Origin: Chloroflexota bacterium
GTDB taxonomy: Bacteria; Chloroflexota; Limnocylindria; Limnocylindrales; CSP1-4
DNA length: 39,055 nt
Reading direction: 5' to 3'
Assembly (NCBI GenBank): GCA_013698095.1
Contig: JACCVQ010000053.1
Location: 1 to 39,055 of the forward strand
Shown here: in pieces, positions 24,677 to 32,244 of the stretch
Layout of the letters: every line of letters starts with the position of its first letter
Numbering within the stretch: position 1 is the first letter of the stretch
Translations under genes and position numbers: made by a program
Notes under the pieces: generated by a model
Database searches by the model: none
Told to the model about the DNA's origin: nothing
The model's input: the letters and a program-made list of their open reading frames with translations, nothing else

Positions 24677-25819
24677 CTAGGTGCCGACCTCGATGACCCA
24701 GTCGGTCGCGAGCTTGGCGACGGCGTCCGCTGCGGCCTTCCAGTCGGTGATCGGCTTGACCGAAGCGTAGGCCGAGTCCGGCGGGAACTTGGCGGCGATT
24801 TCCGGCGGGAGCACGACGCCCTGGACGAGCGGCCGAGCGTACTTCTTGGCCTGCATGATCTGAACCTCGTCCGTGAGGATGAACTCGCGGAAGAGCTTGG
24901 CGGCGTTCGGATGGGCTGCGTACTTGTTGATGATGTGGCAATACGGGGCCTGGGTGGTCCCGTCGCTGGGGATCACCACCTCGATCGGCACGGCCGGCGA
25001 CTTGGTCGCGAGGTCGTCCCGCATCGGGAGGGCGTTGTAGTCCCACAGGATCGCGATCGGAGCCTCGCCCTTCTCGACGTTGGCCTTGCTCGGCGCGACC
25101 GCGGTGAAGTTGCCGGCCTTGTTCAGGTTGTCGAAGTAGGTGAACCCAGGCGCAAGGTCCTTTTCGCTTCCGCCGCTGGCGAACGTGGCGGCGAGGACGG
25201 TCATTGCTCCCTGGCCGGAGTTGCGCGGGTCGCTGATGGCGACCTGACCCTTGTACTCGGGCTTGAGCAGATCCGCCCAGGTGCGCGGCACGTTCTTCAC
25301 GAGGGCCGTGTTCACGGCGAACGAGACGGTGCCGGTGTACCAGCACATCCAATACCCGTCGGGGTCCTTGGCGTAGTCCGGAATCTTGTCCCAACGCGTC
25401 GGCTTGTAGGCGGCGACCGCGCCGGCGGCGACCGCGACCGGGCCGAACTGGATCCCGATGTCGCCGATGTCGGCGACCGGGTTGTTCTTCTCCGCGTCGA
25501 ACTTCTGGACCTCCTCCGCGCTCGACATGTCAGTGTCGGTGTGGGTCAGCGGCGTACCGGCCGCCGGGCCGTACTTCGGCAGGAAGGTGTTCCAGATCTC
25601 TTCGAAGTTGGTCCAGTCGGGCGGCATCCCGTAGCTGTTCAGGGCGCCTTCCGTCTTGGCCTTGGCCTCGAGGTCGGCAATGATCGCTGCCGCGTCCTGG
25701 CTCGGCGCCGCCGAGGCGCCGGTCCCCCCGCTCGCGGCCGGCGACGCGGTGGTGCCGCACGCTCCAACGAGGATCAGGGTGAGCCCCAGCGCTCCGAGGC
25801 GTGTGCGTGATGGCTGCAT
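24677..25819 (-). CDS. ABC transporter substrate-binding lipoprotein (PotD/AfuA/2-AEP-like)
   Basis: Lipobox LILVGACG; DIGDIGIQFGPVAVAAGAVAAYKP, NTALVKNVPRTWADLLKPEYKGQVAISDPRNSGQG. Confidence 0.88.
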   Translation of the reverse strand: MQPSRTRLGALGLTLILVGACGTTASPAASGGTGASAAPSQDAAAIIADLEAKAKTEGALNSYGMPPDWTNFEEIWNTFLPKYGPAAGTPLTHTDTDMSSAEEVQKFDAEKNNPVADIGDIGIQFGPVAVAAGAVAAYKPTRWDKIPDYAKDPDGYWMCWYTGTVSFAVNTALVKNVPRTWADLLKPEYKGQVAISDPRNSGQGAMTVLAATFASGGSEKDLAPGFTYFDNLNKAGNFTAVAPSKANVEKGEAPIAILWDYNALPMRDDLATKSPAVPIEVVIPSDGTTQAPYCHIINKYAAHPNAAKLFREFILTDEVQIMQAKKYARPLVQGVVLPPEIAAKFPPDSAYASVKPITDWKAAADAVAKLATDWVIEVGT

Positions 25820-25987
25820 TCGTCCTCCTCCAGATGTCGAGCTTGTGGTGGTCCGCCCCGCTAATGATGGTCGCGCGTCGTGAACGGATTGGTTGCCGAT
25901 GATCGAATGGATCTGGTGCTGCCTGGCCGCCGGCCGGGTCCTCGGGTCCGGAGCGGCCCTCGTCGGGCCTGCTTGAGTCTTCGCGCC

Positions 25988-26782
25988 TCAGGCGCCCGAT
26001 CGGATCGGGCTCGCCCGGGAGGGCACGGCGTCGAGCGCCGGGCCTCGTCGATGAACGCTGAATTCGAACGTGTCGGCGACGTATGATTCGACCGAATACA
26101 GCACGGGCTCGCCTTCGGCCGTCGCGTCGACCTGCTCGAGCTGCAGGATCGGGCTGCCGATCGGCATCGCCAGCCGCTCGGCGGCGAGTTCGTCCGCCCG
26201 GGTCAAGCGGATGGCGGCTTGACCGTCGGTGATCGACCGCCCGAGGCGTTCTGCATACAGGCGGTAGAGCGACAGAGCCGGATCGAGGAGGATCTCCGGG
26301 TCGACGGCCGCCTGCGCGAACAGCCGGGCGGGCATCATGTCGATCGTGAAGATCACCGGCCGGCCGTCGGCGGTCCTGACTCGCTCGAGGTGGATGACCA
26401 TGTCGGCCCGCCCAAGGCGAAGCTGCTCGGCGACCGCCGGCGGCGGAGTCCGGCGATCGATCCGGGCATGGCTCGTGCCCGGCTCCATTCCGTGCGAGCG
26501 GATGACCTCGGTCGCGCTGAGATTCGCGTTGAGGCTGCCGCGCAGGCGCGCGCTGGACCGGACGAACGTGCCGTGGCCGTGGCGCCGAATCACGAGGCCC
26601 TCCTGCTCGAGCTGGAGGAGCGCATCGCGGACGGTCGTCCGGCTGACGCCGAGCGAGACCGCGAGGTCGACCTCGGGCGGAAGCTGGACGCCGTCGGCGA
26701 ATCGCCCGTCGCGGATCCGGTCGCGGACCTCCTCGCGGACGCGCGAGGCGAGCTTCGTCTGGCCGATCACGGTGACGGACAA
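25988..26782 (-). CDS. GntR family transcriptional regulator with UTRA domain
   Basis: LPPEVDLAVSLGVSRTTVRDALLQLEQEGLVIRRHGHGTFV; TTG start with GAGGA RBS. Confidence 0.92.
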   Translation of the reverse strand: MSVTVIGQTKLASRVREEVRDRIRDGRFADGVQLPPEVDLAVSLGVSRTTVRDALLQLEQEGLVIRRHGHGTFVRSSARLRGSLNANLSATEVIRSHGMEPGTSHARIDRRTPPPAVAEQLRLGRADMVIHLERVRTADGRPVIFTIDMMPARLFAQAAVDPEILLDPALSLYRLYAERLGRSITDGQAAIRLTRADELAAERLAMPIGSPILQLEQVDATAEGEPVLYSVESYVADTFEFSVHRRGPALDAVPSRASPIRSGA

Positions 26783-26821
26783 CGGTTTCCTCTGGCGCGG
26801 GGGGTTTGCCTATGGACATCA

Positions 26822-26845
26822 AAGACGTATGAGGTATAACGTCTG
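26822..26845. promoter_or_regulatory. Operator-like AAGACGTATGAGGT plus inverted repeat AGACGT-N10-ACGTCT in divergent GntR/ABC-ATPase region
   Basis: AGACGTatgaggtataACGTCT; 13/14 match to 10285-10298. Confidence 0.5.
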
Positions 26846-26868
26846 ACCTAGAAGCAACGCTACACTCC

Positions 26869-27999
26869 ATGTCAAGCGGTCTGGACAAAGGGAGCGTCGT
26901 GAGCCAGCTCGAACTCCACCAGCTTCGGAAGACGTTCGGACGCGTCGTCGCGGTCGACAGCCTGGATCTCGAGATCGACCGGGGCGAGCTCGTCTCGCTC
27001 GTGGGCCCGAGCGGTTGCGGCAAGACGACCACCCTCCGGATGGTGGCCGGGCTCCAGGAGGCGGACCGCGGAAAGATTCTCCTCGAAGGCCGCGACGTCA
27101 CGCATCAGCCGGCCAATCGACGCGGCATGGGCGTCGTCTTCCAGTCCTACGCGCTCTTCCCGAACATGACGGCGGCCGACAACATCGGCTATGGCCTCGT
27201 CGTGCGCCACCGGCCGCCTGACGAGATAAAGAAGAAGGTCGCGGCGCTCGTCGAGCTGATCGAGATCGGCGACGCGGCCGATCGCTACCCGCACCAGCTG
27301 TCGGGTGGCCAACAGCAGCGCGTCGCGCTCGCCCGGGCTCTCGCGATCGAGCCCGGTGTGCTCCTTCTCGACGAGCCCCTGTCCGCCCTCGACGCGGCGG
27401 TCCGCCTGACGCTTCGCCTCGAGATCCGACGGATTCAGCGGAGCCTCGGTATCGCCACGATGTACATCACCCACGATCAGGAGGAGGCCCTCTCCATCTC
27501 CGATCGGGTCGCGGTCATGCGCGACGGCCGGGTCGAGCAGCTTGGTACGCCCGAGGAGATCTACACGGCCCCCGCCAACGAGTACGTGGCCCGCTTCGTG
27601 GGGACGTCGAACCGACTCCGGGTCAAGGCCCTCGACGGCGACGGACGCAGCGTGGAGTGGCGCGGCAACCGGATCCCCGTCGTGGCGGCGACTCCCCTGC
27701 CCGCCGGCAGCGACGCCCTTCTCGTGGTCCGCCCGGAGCGGGTCCGGGTTGCCGCCGTCCCGGCCGACGGCCTGCCCGGCGGCTTTTGGCAGGGCCGAGT
27801 CGTGGAACGGACGTTCCTTGGCTCCGTCACTCGGCTGACCATCACGGTCGGCGACGAGGTCCTGCTCGCCGACCTGCCGGGTGAGGCGACCGCCGACGTG
27901 CGCTTCGGCATCGATGACGCCGTGGCGGTGGCATTCGAGCCGGGCGGCTCGCGGCTCATTCCGGCCTCGGCGACGCCGATCGACCTCGCGCCCGAATGA
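26869..27999 (+). CDS. ABC transporter ATP-binding protein (PotA/FbpC type, with C-terminal TOBE-like region)
   Basis: [72 protein letters not shown]; alternative GTG start at 26899. Confidence 0.9.
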   Translation: MSSGLDKGSVVSQLELHQLRKTFGRVVAVDSLDLEIDRGELVSLVGPSGCGKTTTLRMVAGLQEADRGKILLEGRDVTHQPANRRGMGVVFQSYALFPNMTAADNIGYGLVVRHRPPDEIKKKVAALVELIEIGDAADRYPHQLSGGQQQRVALARALAIEPGVLLLDEPLSALDAAVRLTLRLEIRRIQRSLGIATMYITHDQEEALSISDRVAVMRDGRVEQLGTPEEIYTAPANEYVARFVGTSNRLRVKALDGDGRSVEWRGNRIPVVAATPLPAGSDALLVVRPERVRVAAVPADGLPGGFWQGRVVERTFLGSVTRLTITVGDEVLLADLPGEATADVRFGIDDAVAVAFEPGGSRLIPASATPIDLAPE

Positions 28000-28799
28000 G
28001 CCGGTCCGGGGCGAATCCCTGGCGCCGGGCGACGATCCTGGCGATGGCCCATCGAGGCCAGCGAGCGACGCTGCCCGAGCAAACCCTCGAGGCCTACCGG
28101 GCCGCGATCGCGCTCGGCTGCGAGGCGATCGAGTGCGACGTCCAGCGAACCCGCGACGGGCGCCTGGCGATGTTCCACGACCTCACCCTCGATCGGACGA
28201 CCGACGGGCACGGACCGATCGCCGAAATCGACTGGGCCGACCTGCAGCGGCTCGACGCGGGGTCGTGGTTCGACCCACGCTTCGCCGGCCTTCGGGTGCC
28301 GTCCCTCGAGGTCACGCTCGAGCTCGCCGTCGAAACCGGAATCCACCTCTGCATCGAGATCAAGGGGACGCCGGCCGATGCCCCCGCGACGGCTGGGGCC
28401 GTGGCGGCGGTCCTCCGCGATCGCGGGCTCCTCGACCGGATGGCCGTCTCGTCGTTCGACCACGATGCCCTGGCCGTTGCCCGGGCGGTCGCCCCCGGGG
28501 TCTGGCTCGCCCCCGAGCGCCTCCCGGAGTCCGGCCCGCCCGATCCGCCCATGGCCGTCGCCCAGGCAACGGCCATGGGAGCCGCTGTTCTGCAGCACCG
28601 CTGGGAGGAGCTCACGGTCGACGTCGTCGATGCCCTCCACGCGGCGGGCGTCGCGGTCTGGTCGTGGCCGATCGACAGCTTCGAATCGATCGACCACAGT
28701 GTGGCGGTCGGAGTGGACGGGATCATCGGGGACGACGTTCCGCTCCTGCTCGAAGGACTGGGCAGGAAGCCACCCGCGGCCGCGATCGCTCGGTCGTGA
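27996..28799 (+). CDS. Glycerophosphodiester phosphodiesterase (GDPD), paralogue of 4980-5771
   Basis: AMAHRGQRATLPEQTLEAYRAAIALGCEAIECDVQRTRDGRLAMFHDLTLDRTTDGHG. Confidence 0.92.
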   Translation: MSRSGANPWRRATILAMAHRGQRATLPEQTLEAYRAAIALGCEAIECDVQRTRDGRLAMFHDLTLDRTTDGHGPIAEIDWADLQRLDAGSWFDPRFAGLRVPSLEVTLELAVETGIHLCIEIKGTPADAPATAGAVAAVLRDRGLLDRMAVSSFDHDALAVARAVAPGVWLAPERLPESGPPDPPMAVAQATAMGAAVLQHRWEELTVDVVDALHAAGVAVWSWPIDSFESIDHSVAVGVDGIIGDDVPLLLEGLGRKPPAAAIARS

Positions 28800-29671
28800 G
28801 CAATCGATCCGAGGCATCTCGGGCGCCCGATTCGTGGGGTGCGCCACCGGCGCCGGCCCCGCCCGCCGAGCCTGCCGAGCCCGCCGAGTTCGCCGAGCCC
28901 GCGTCGATCGTCGTTCTGGTCGACTATGACGGCACGATCGCCCGCTCCGACGTCAGCGACGAGGTGATGTGGCGCCACGCCGACCGGGACGCCTGGGCGC
29001 CGCTCGAGGCGGCCTACCTGCGCGGTGACATCGGCTCGCGGACGCTCCTCGTCCGCCAGGCCGCGGTCCTCCACGGGGACACCGCGGAGATCGCGGCGAT
29101 CGGCGACGACCAGGAGCTCGATGCCCACTTTGTCCCGTTCGTCGGGTTTCTCCGGGATCGCTCGATCGAGGTCGAGGTGGTCAGCGACGGATTCGGCTTC
29201 TTCGTCGGGCCGTCGCTGGCCAGGCTCGGCCTCGGGGACCTGCCGGTGTTCACCGCGCGCACCGCCTTCCCGCCGGGCCGCGTCGAGATCGGGTTTCCGG
29301 ACGGTCACCCGACGTGCCGGGTCTGCGGCACGTGCAAGCGCGAGCGAATTCTCGTTCACCATCGCGCCGGCCGCCACGTCGTCTTCATCGGCGACGGATT
29401 CAGCGATCTGTACGCCGCGGGCCACGCCGACACGGTCTTCGCGAAGGACCACTTGGCCGAACTGTGTGCCGACCGCGGCTGGCCCTATCAAACGTGGAGC
29501 AGCTTCGCTGACATCCAGGCCGCGCTCGGCGAGTTGCTGGCGGCGGGCGTCCCGGCACCGCGCCAGAGGCCGTTCATCTGCGGCCCGGAGGTCTGGCCAG
29601 CTGGCACCATCGAGCCGCTCTGGACCCGACCGCCGGCGCCGCGGACGGTCGGGGGCGGGGCGTCGAAGTGA
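28796..29671 (+). CDS. HAD-family phosphatase, MtnX-like
   Basis: VLVDYDGTIARSDVSDEVM, VEVVSDGFGFFV, HPTCRVCGTCKRERI (C-x2-C), VVFIGDGFSDLYAAGHADTVFAKDHLAELC. Confidence 0.82.
   Translation: MSNRSEASRAPDSWGAPPAPAPPAEPAEPAEFAEPASIVVLVDYDGTIARSDVSDEVMWRHADRDAWAPLEAAYLRGDIGSRTLLVRQAAVLHGDTAEIAAIGDDQELDAHFVPFVGFLRDRSIEVEVVSDGFGFFVGPSLARLGLGDLPVFTARTAFPPGRVEIGFPDGHPTCRVCGTCKRERILVHHRAGRHVVFIGDGFSDLYAAGHADTVFAKDHLAELCADRGWPYQTWSSFADIQAALGELLAAGVPAPRQRPFICGPEVWPAGTIEPLWTRPPAPRTVGGGASK
28864..28900 (+). repeat. Short 9-nt tandem repeat encoding PAEPAEPAEFAEP N-terminal linker
   Basis: gccgagcct gccgagccc gccgagttc gccgagccc. Confidence 0.7.
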
Positions 29672-29679
29672 TCGTCCTG

Positions 29680-29707
29680 ACCGGCCGCCGGCCCATCGGC
29701 GGCTGGT
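29680..29707. terminator. Strong hairpin between convergent genes (possible bidirectional terminator without U-tract)
   Basis: accggccgccg-gcccat-cggcggctggt: 11-bp stem (one G-U), 6-nt loop, lying between stops at 29671 (+) and 29710 (-). Confidence 0.5.
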
Positions 29708-29709
29708 GC

Positions 29710-30183
29710 CTAGGGTCCGCCGGTCGCCAGGCGCCGTTCGAGCTCGTCGATCTTGTCGACCTTGCGGGTCGACGCGCCGCCCGCGAACTCCGACGCCAGC
29801 CAGGCGTGGATGACCGTCTTCGCCGCCTCGGGACCAATCACCCGCGCACCGAGCGTGACGATCTGGGCGTTGTTGCTCTTCCGGGCGCGCTCGGCCGAGT
29901 AGACGTCATGGGCCTGGGCGGCCCGCACGCCCGGCACCTTGTTTGCGGCGATCGCCATGCCGATGCCCGTGCCACAGATGAGGATCCCGCGGTCGGCGCG
30001 GCCATCCCGGATCGCGACGGCCACCCGTTCGGCGACGTCGGGGTAGTCGATCGCCTCGGGGCCGATGTCGTCAGGCCGGACCGTCTCGATTGCATGGCCG
30101 AGGTCGGCGAGGTCGGCAGCGACGATCGCGAGCAGCTCGAGGCCGGCATCGTCGGCACCGAGCAGGATCGGTAGATCGGACAT
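29710..30183 (-). CDS. RpiB/LacAB family sugar-phosphate isomerase (possible D-erythrulose-4-phosphate isomerase-like)
   Basis: LLGADDAGLELLAIVAADLADLGH, YPDVAERVAVAIRDGRADRGILICGTGIGMAIAANKVPGVRAAQAHDVYSAERARKSNNAQIVTLGARVIG. Confidence 0.88.
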   Translation of the reverse strand: MSDLPILLGADDAGLELLAIVAADLADLGHAIETVRPDDIGPEAIDYPDVAERVAVAIRDGRADRGILICGTGIGMAIAANKVPGVRAAQAHDVYSAERARKSNNAQIVTLGARVIGPEAAKTVIHAWLASEFAGGASTRKVDKIDELERRLATGGP

Positions 30184-30184
30184 C

Positions 30185-30985
30185 TCAGGCACTCCTCTCG
30201 AGCGTGGTGACGCGTGGCGAGCCGGCGATGGGCGTCGCGGCGATGGCGGCAAAGCGACGGGGATCGAGCGCCGCGCGCCCGACGAAGAGGCCGCCGACGC
30301 CGTCGCAGGCCAGCAGCTGGGCGGCGTTCCGCTCGTCGACGCTGCCGCCGTACAGCACCCGCGGGATCGCGGCTCCCCGGGCCGTCAGCCAGGCGTCGAT
30401 CGCGACGTGCAGGGCGGCGACATGGCTGGGATCGGCGGCCGCGGCCCCCTCCCCGATGGCCCAGACGGGCTCGTATGCGACAACGACGCGCTCGAGCTCG
30501 GTCGGCCCCAGACCGCCCAACGCGCCCTCGAGCTGGGCCTCGACCATGGCCCACGCCGGCTCGACGGCCCCGGCGTCCCGCTCGCCGACGCAGACGATCG
30601 GCGTCAGGTCCCAGCGGAGGGCAGCCCGGACCTTCGCACCGACGATCGCGTCGGTCTCGCCGTGGTCGCGCCGCCGCTCGGAGTGGCCGATCTCCGCGTA
30701 TCGGCAGCCGAGGTCGGCGAGCATCGAGCCCGAGATGTCACCGGTGTGGGCTCCGGCGTCATCCTGATGGAGGTCCTGCCCGCCCCACCCGATCGCGGAG
30801 CCCGCAAGCGCGGTGCGCGCGACGTGGATCGCGGGGAACGACGGCAGCACGAAGAGGTCGCGCTCGGCTGTGAGCGGCTCGAGCAGTGGCCGGGCCGCCG
30901 CCAGCCAGGCCGCCGCCCCGGAGACGGTGATATTCATCTTCCAGCTCGTCCCGATCATGGGCCGACGGTCTGGCGTGGCGGTCAC
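30185..30985 (-). CDS. Triosephosphate isomerase family protein (non-canonical paralogue)
   Basis: GTSWKMN, AHTGDISGSMLADLGCRYAEIGHSERRRDHGETD, VVVAYEPVWAIGEG, RVLYGGSVD. Confidence 0.9.
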   Translation of the reverse strand: MTATPDRRPMIGTSWKMNITVSGAAAWLAAARPLLEPLTAERDLFVLPSFPAIHVARTALAGSAIGWGGQDLHQDDAGAHTGDISGSMLADLGCRYAEIGHSERRRDHGETDAIVGAKVRAALRWDLTPIVCVGERDAGAVEPAWAMVEAQLEGALGGLGPTELERVVVAYEPVWAIGEGAAAADPSHVAALHVAIDAWLTARGAAIPRVLYGGSVDERNAAQLLACDGVGGLFVGRAALDPRRFAAIAATPIAGSPRVTTLERSA

Positions 30986-32244
30986 GGTGCCCCTCCCCCG
31001 TTTCGCCGCGTGGCCCCGGCCCGGTTCGCCGCAGCAATGGCGTCTCGCATTGCCCGGCCTCCGGCGGCCGGACCGTCGGGATGGCCCTGGATGGATCCGC
31101 CGGCCGCCACGATGACGTCGCAGCCGGCCGCGTCCACGATCGCTGCGACGTGCTCGGCGGCGATCCCGCCACCGACCATCGGCATCGCAGGTCGCACCTC
31201 ACCGCCGACGAGCGGCATGCCCAGTCGATCGAGCGTCGCCCGGTAGGCGGCGTCGGGGAGTGGCCGCGGGGCGTGCGGCGTGCTCGTCAGGACGGCATCT
31301 GCACCGGCGAGACGGAGCAGCAGGGCAACGGCGCCGTGGCTGATCCCGCCCTCGGATGCGCCAGTGACCGCCTCGATTCCTGCCACGTGGGCGAGGATCG
31401 GCACGCCGGCCGAGGCAGCGAGCTCCGCGAGGGAATCGAGTCCGAGGGTCAGGGGCGTGACCATGACGGCCGCCGCGCCCGCATCCACCGCGGCGCGGGC
31501 CGTGTCGACAAGCCGGCTCGGGCGAGTCGTGACGTGGGCGACGTAGCGGGTCGCGCGACCCGTCTCCGCCGCGACCGCGTCGATCGCTGCGACGTAGGCC
31601 CGGGTCCGCTCGGCGACGCGGCTGAAGGACGGGTCAGCGAGAAGCTCGTCGTCCTTGATCAGGTCGACCTCGCCCCTTGCGCTCTCTGCCGCGAATCCGG
31701 CGCCGACCTCGGGCGGGAAGCCCGTGCATGGCTTGATCATGTTCAGGAGCAGTGGCCGGTCGGGGACGCCGGTGATGGCTCGCCAGCCCGCGACGCCGAA
31801 CCGGGGTCCCGGAAACGCCGCCAGGAACGCCGGCGGCACGTCGAGGTCGACGAGGCGCATCGCAATCGAGGTCGAGGGATCGTTGCCGATCGCGGTCGTC
31901 AGCAGCATCGCCAGCGAGTCACCCAGGTTCGCGAGCGGGAACGCGATGCGGAGCACCCAACGCCCGTCCCCCGAGCCGCCGCCTGCGCTCTCGTCGTCGG
32001 GGCCAGCTCGCCGCAGGTCGACGAGACGGGCTCCGTGGGCAAGCCGCATGGCGTCGGTGATCCCGGGGATTGCCTTCCAGGTCCCGAGGCTCTGGCCGAG
32101 CGCGAACGCCTCGGCGGCGGCCCGTGCGGCCGGCTCGCCGGCGGGCAGCGCCGCGAGGTACGTGACGGCAATATCCTCGCGCGGTTGTGGACCCGCCTGC
32201 GCCGCCGAGGAACCCGAAGCGGTCCGGGCGGTGGGCGTGGTCAT
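30982..32244 (-). CDS. Type IV RuBisCO-like protein (RLP), large-subunit family
   Basis: RPLLLNMIKPCTGFPPEVGAGFAAESARGEVDLIKDDELLADPSFSRVAERTRAY (K-D-D-E metal site), PILAHVAG, GADAVLTSTPHAP, PMVGGGIAAEHV, IVAAGGSIQGHPDGPAAGGRAMRDAI. Confidence 0.9.
   Translation of the reverse strand: MTTPTARTASGSSAAQAGPQPREDIAVTYLAALPAGEPAARAAAEAFALGQSLGTWKAIPGITDAMRLAHGARLVDLRRAGPDDESAGGGSGDGRWVLRIAFPLANLGDSLAMLLTTAIGNDPSTSIAMRLVDLDVPPAFLAAFPGPRFGVAGWRAITGVPDRPLLLNMIKPCTGFPPEVGAGFAAESARGEVDLIKDDELLADPSFSRVAERTRAYVAAIDAVAAETGRATRYVAHVTTRPSRLVDTARAAVDAGAAAVMVTPLTLGLDSLAELAASAGVPILAHVAGIEAVTGASEGGISHGAVALLLRLAGADAVLTSTPHAPRPLPDAAYRATLDRLGMPLVGGEVRPAMPMVGGGIAAEHVAAIVDAAGCDVIVAAGGSIQGHPDGPAAGGRAMRDAIAAANRAGATRRNGGGAP

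Noticed and set aside
23771-25810. 679-aa plus-strand ORF antisense to the ABC permease and binding-protein genes
   Set aside because: Arg/Asp-rich low-complexity translation without domain motifs; the opposite strand encodes clear ABC transporter components.
30982-32244. RLP as MtnW (methionine salvage enolase) partnered with the MtnX-like HAD
   Set aside because: No MtnA/MtnB/MtnD/MtnK in the window; operon partners (FGGY, TPI, RpiB) point to C4 sugar phosphates. Kept only as an alternative.
30982-32244. RLP as a genuine CO2-fixing RuBisCO
   Set aside because: Short N-terminal domain, KPC in place of KPK, no loop-6 lysine, and no small subunit or phosphoribulokinase nearby.
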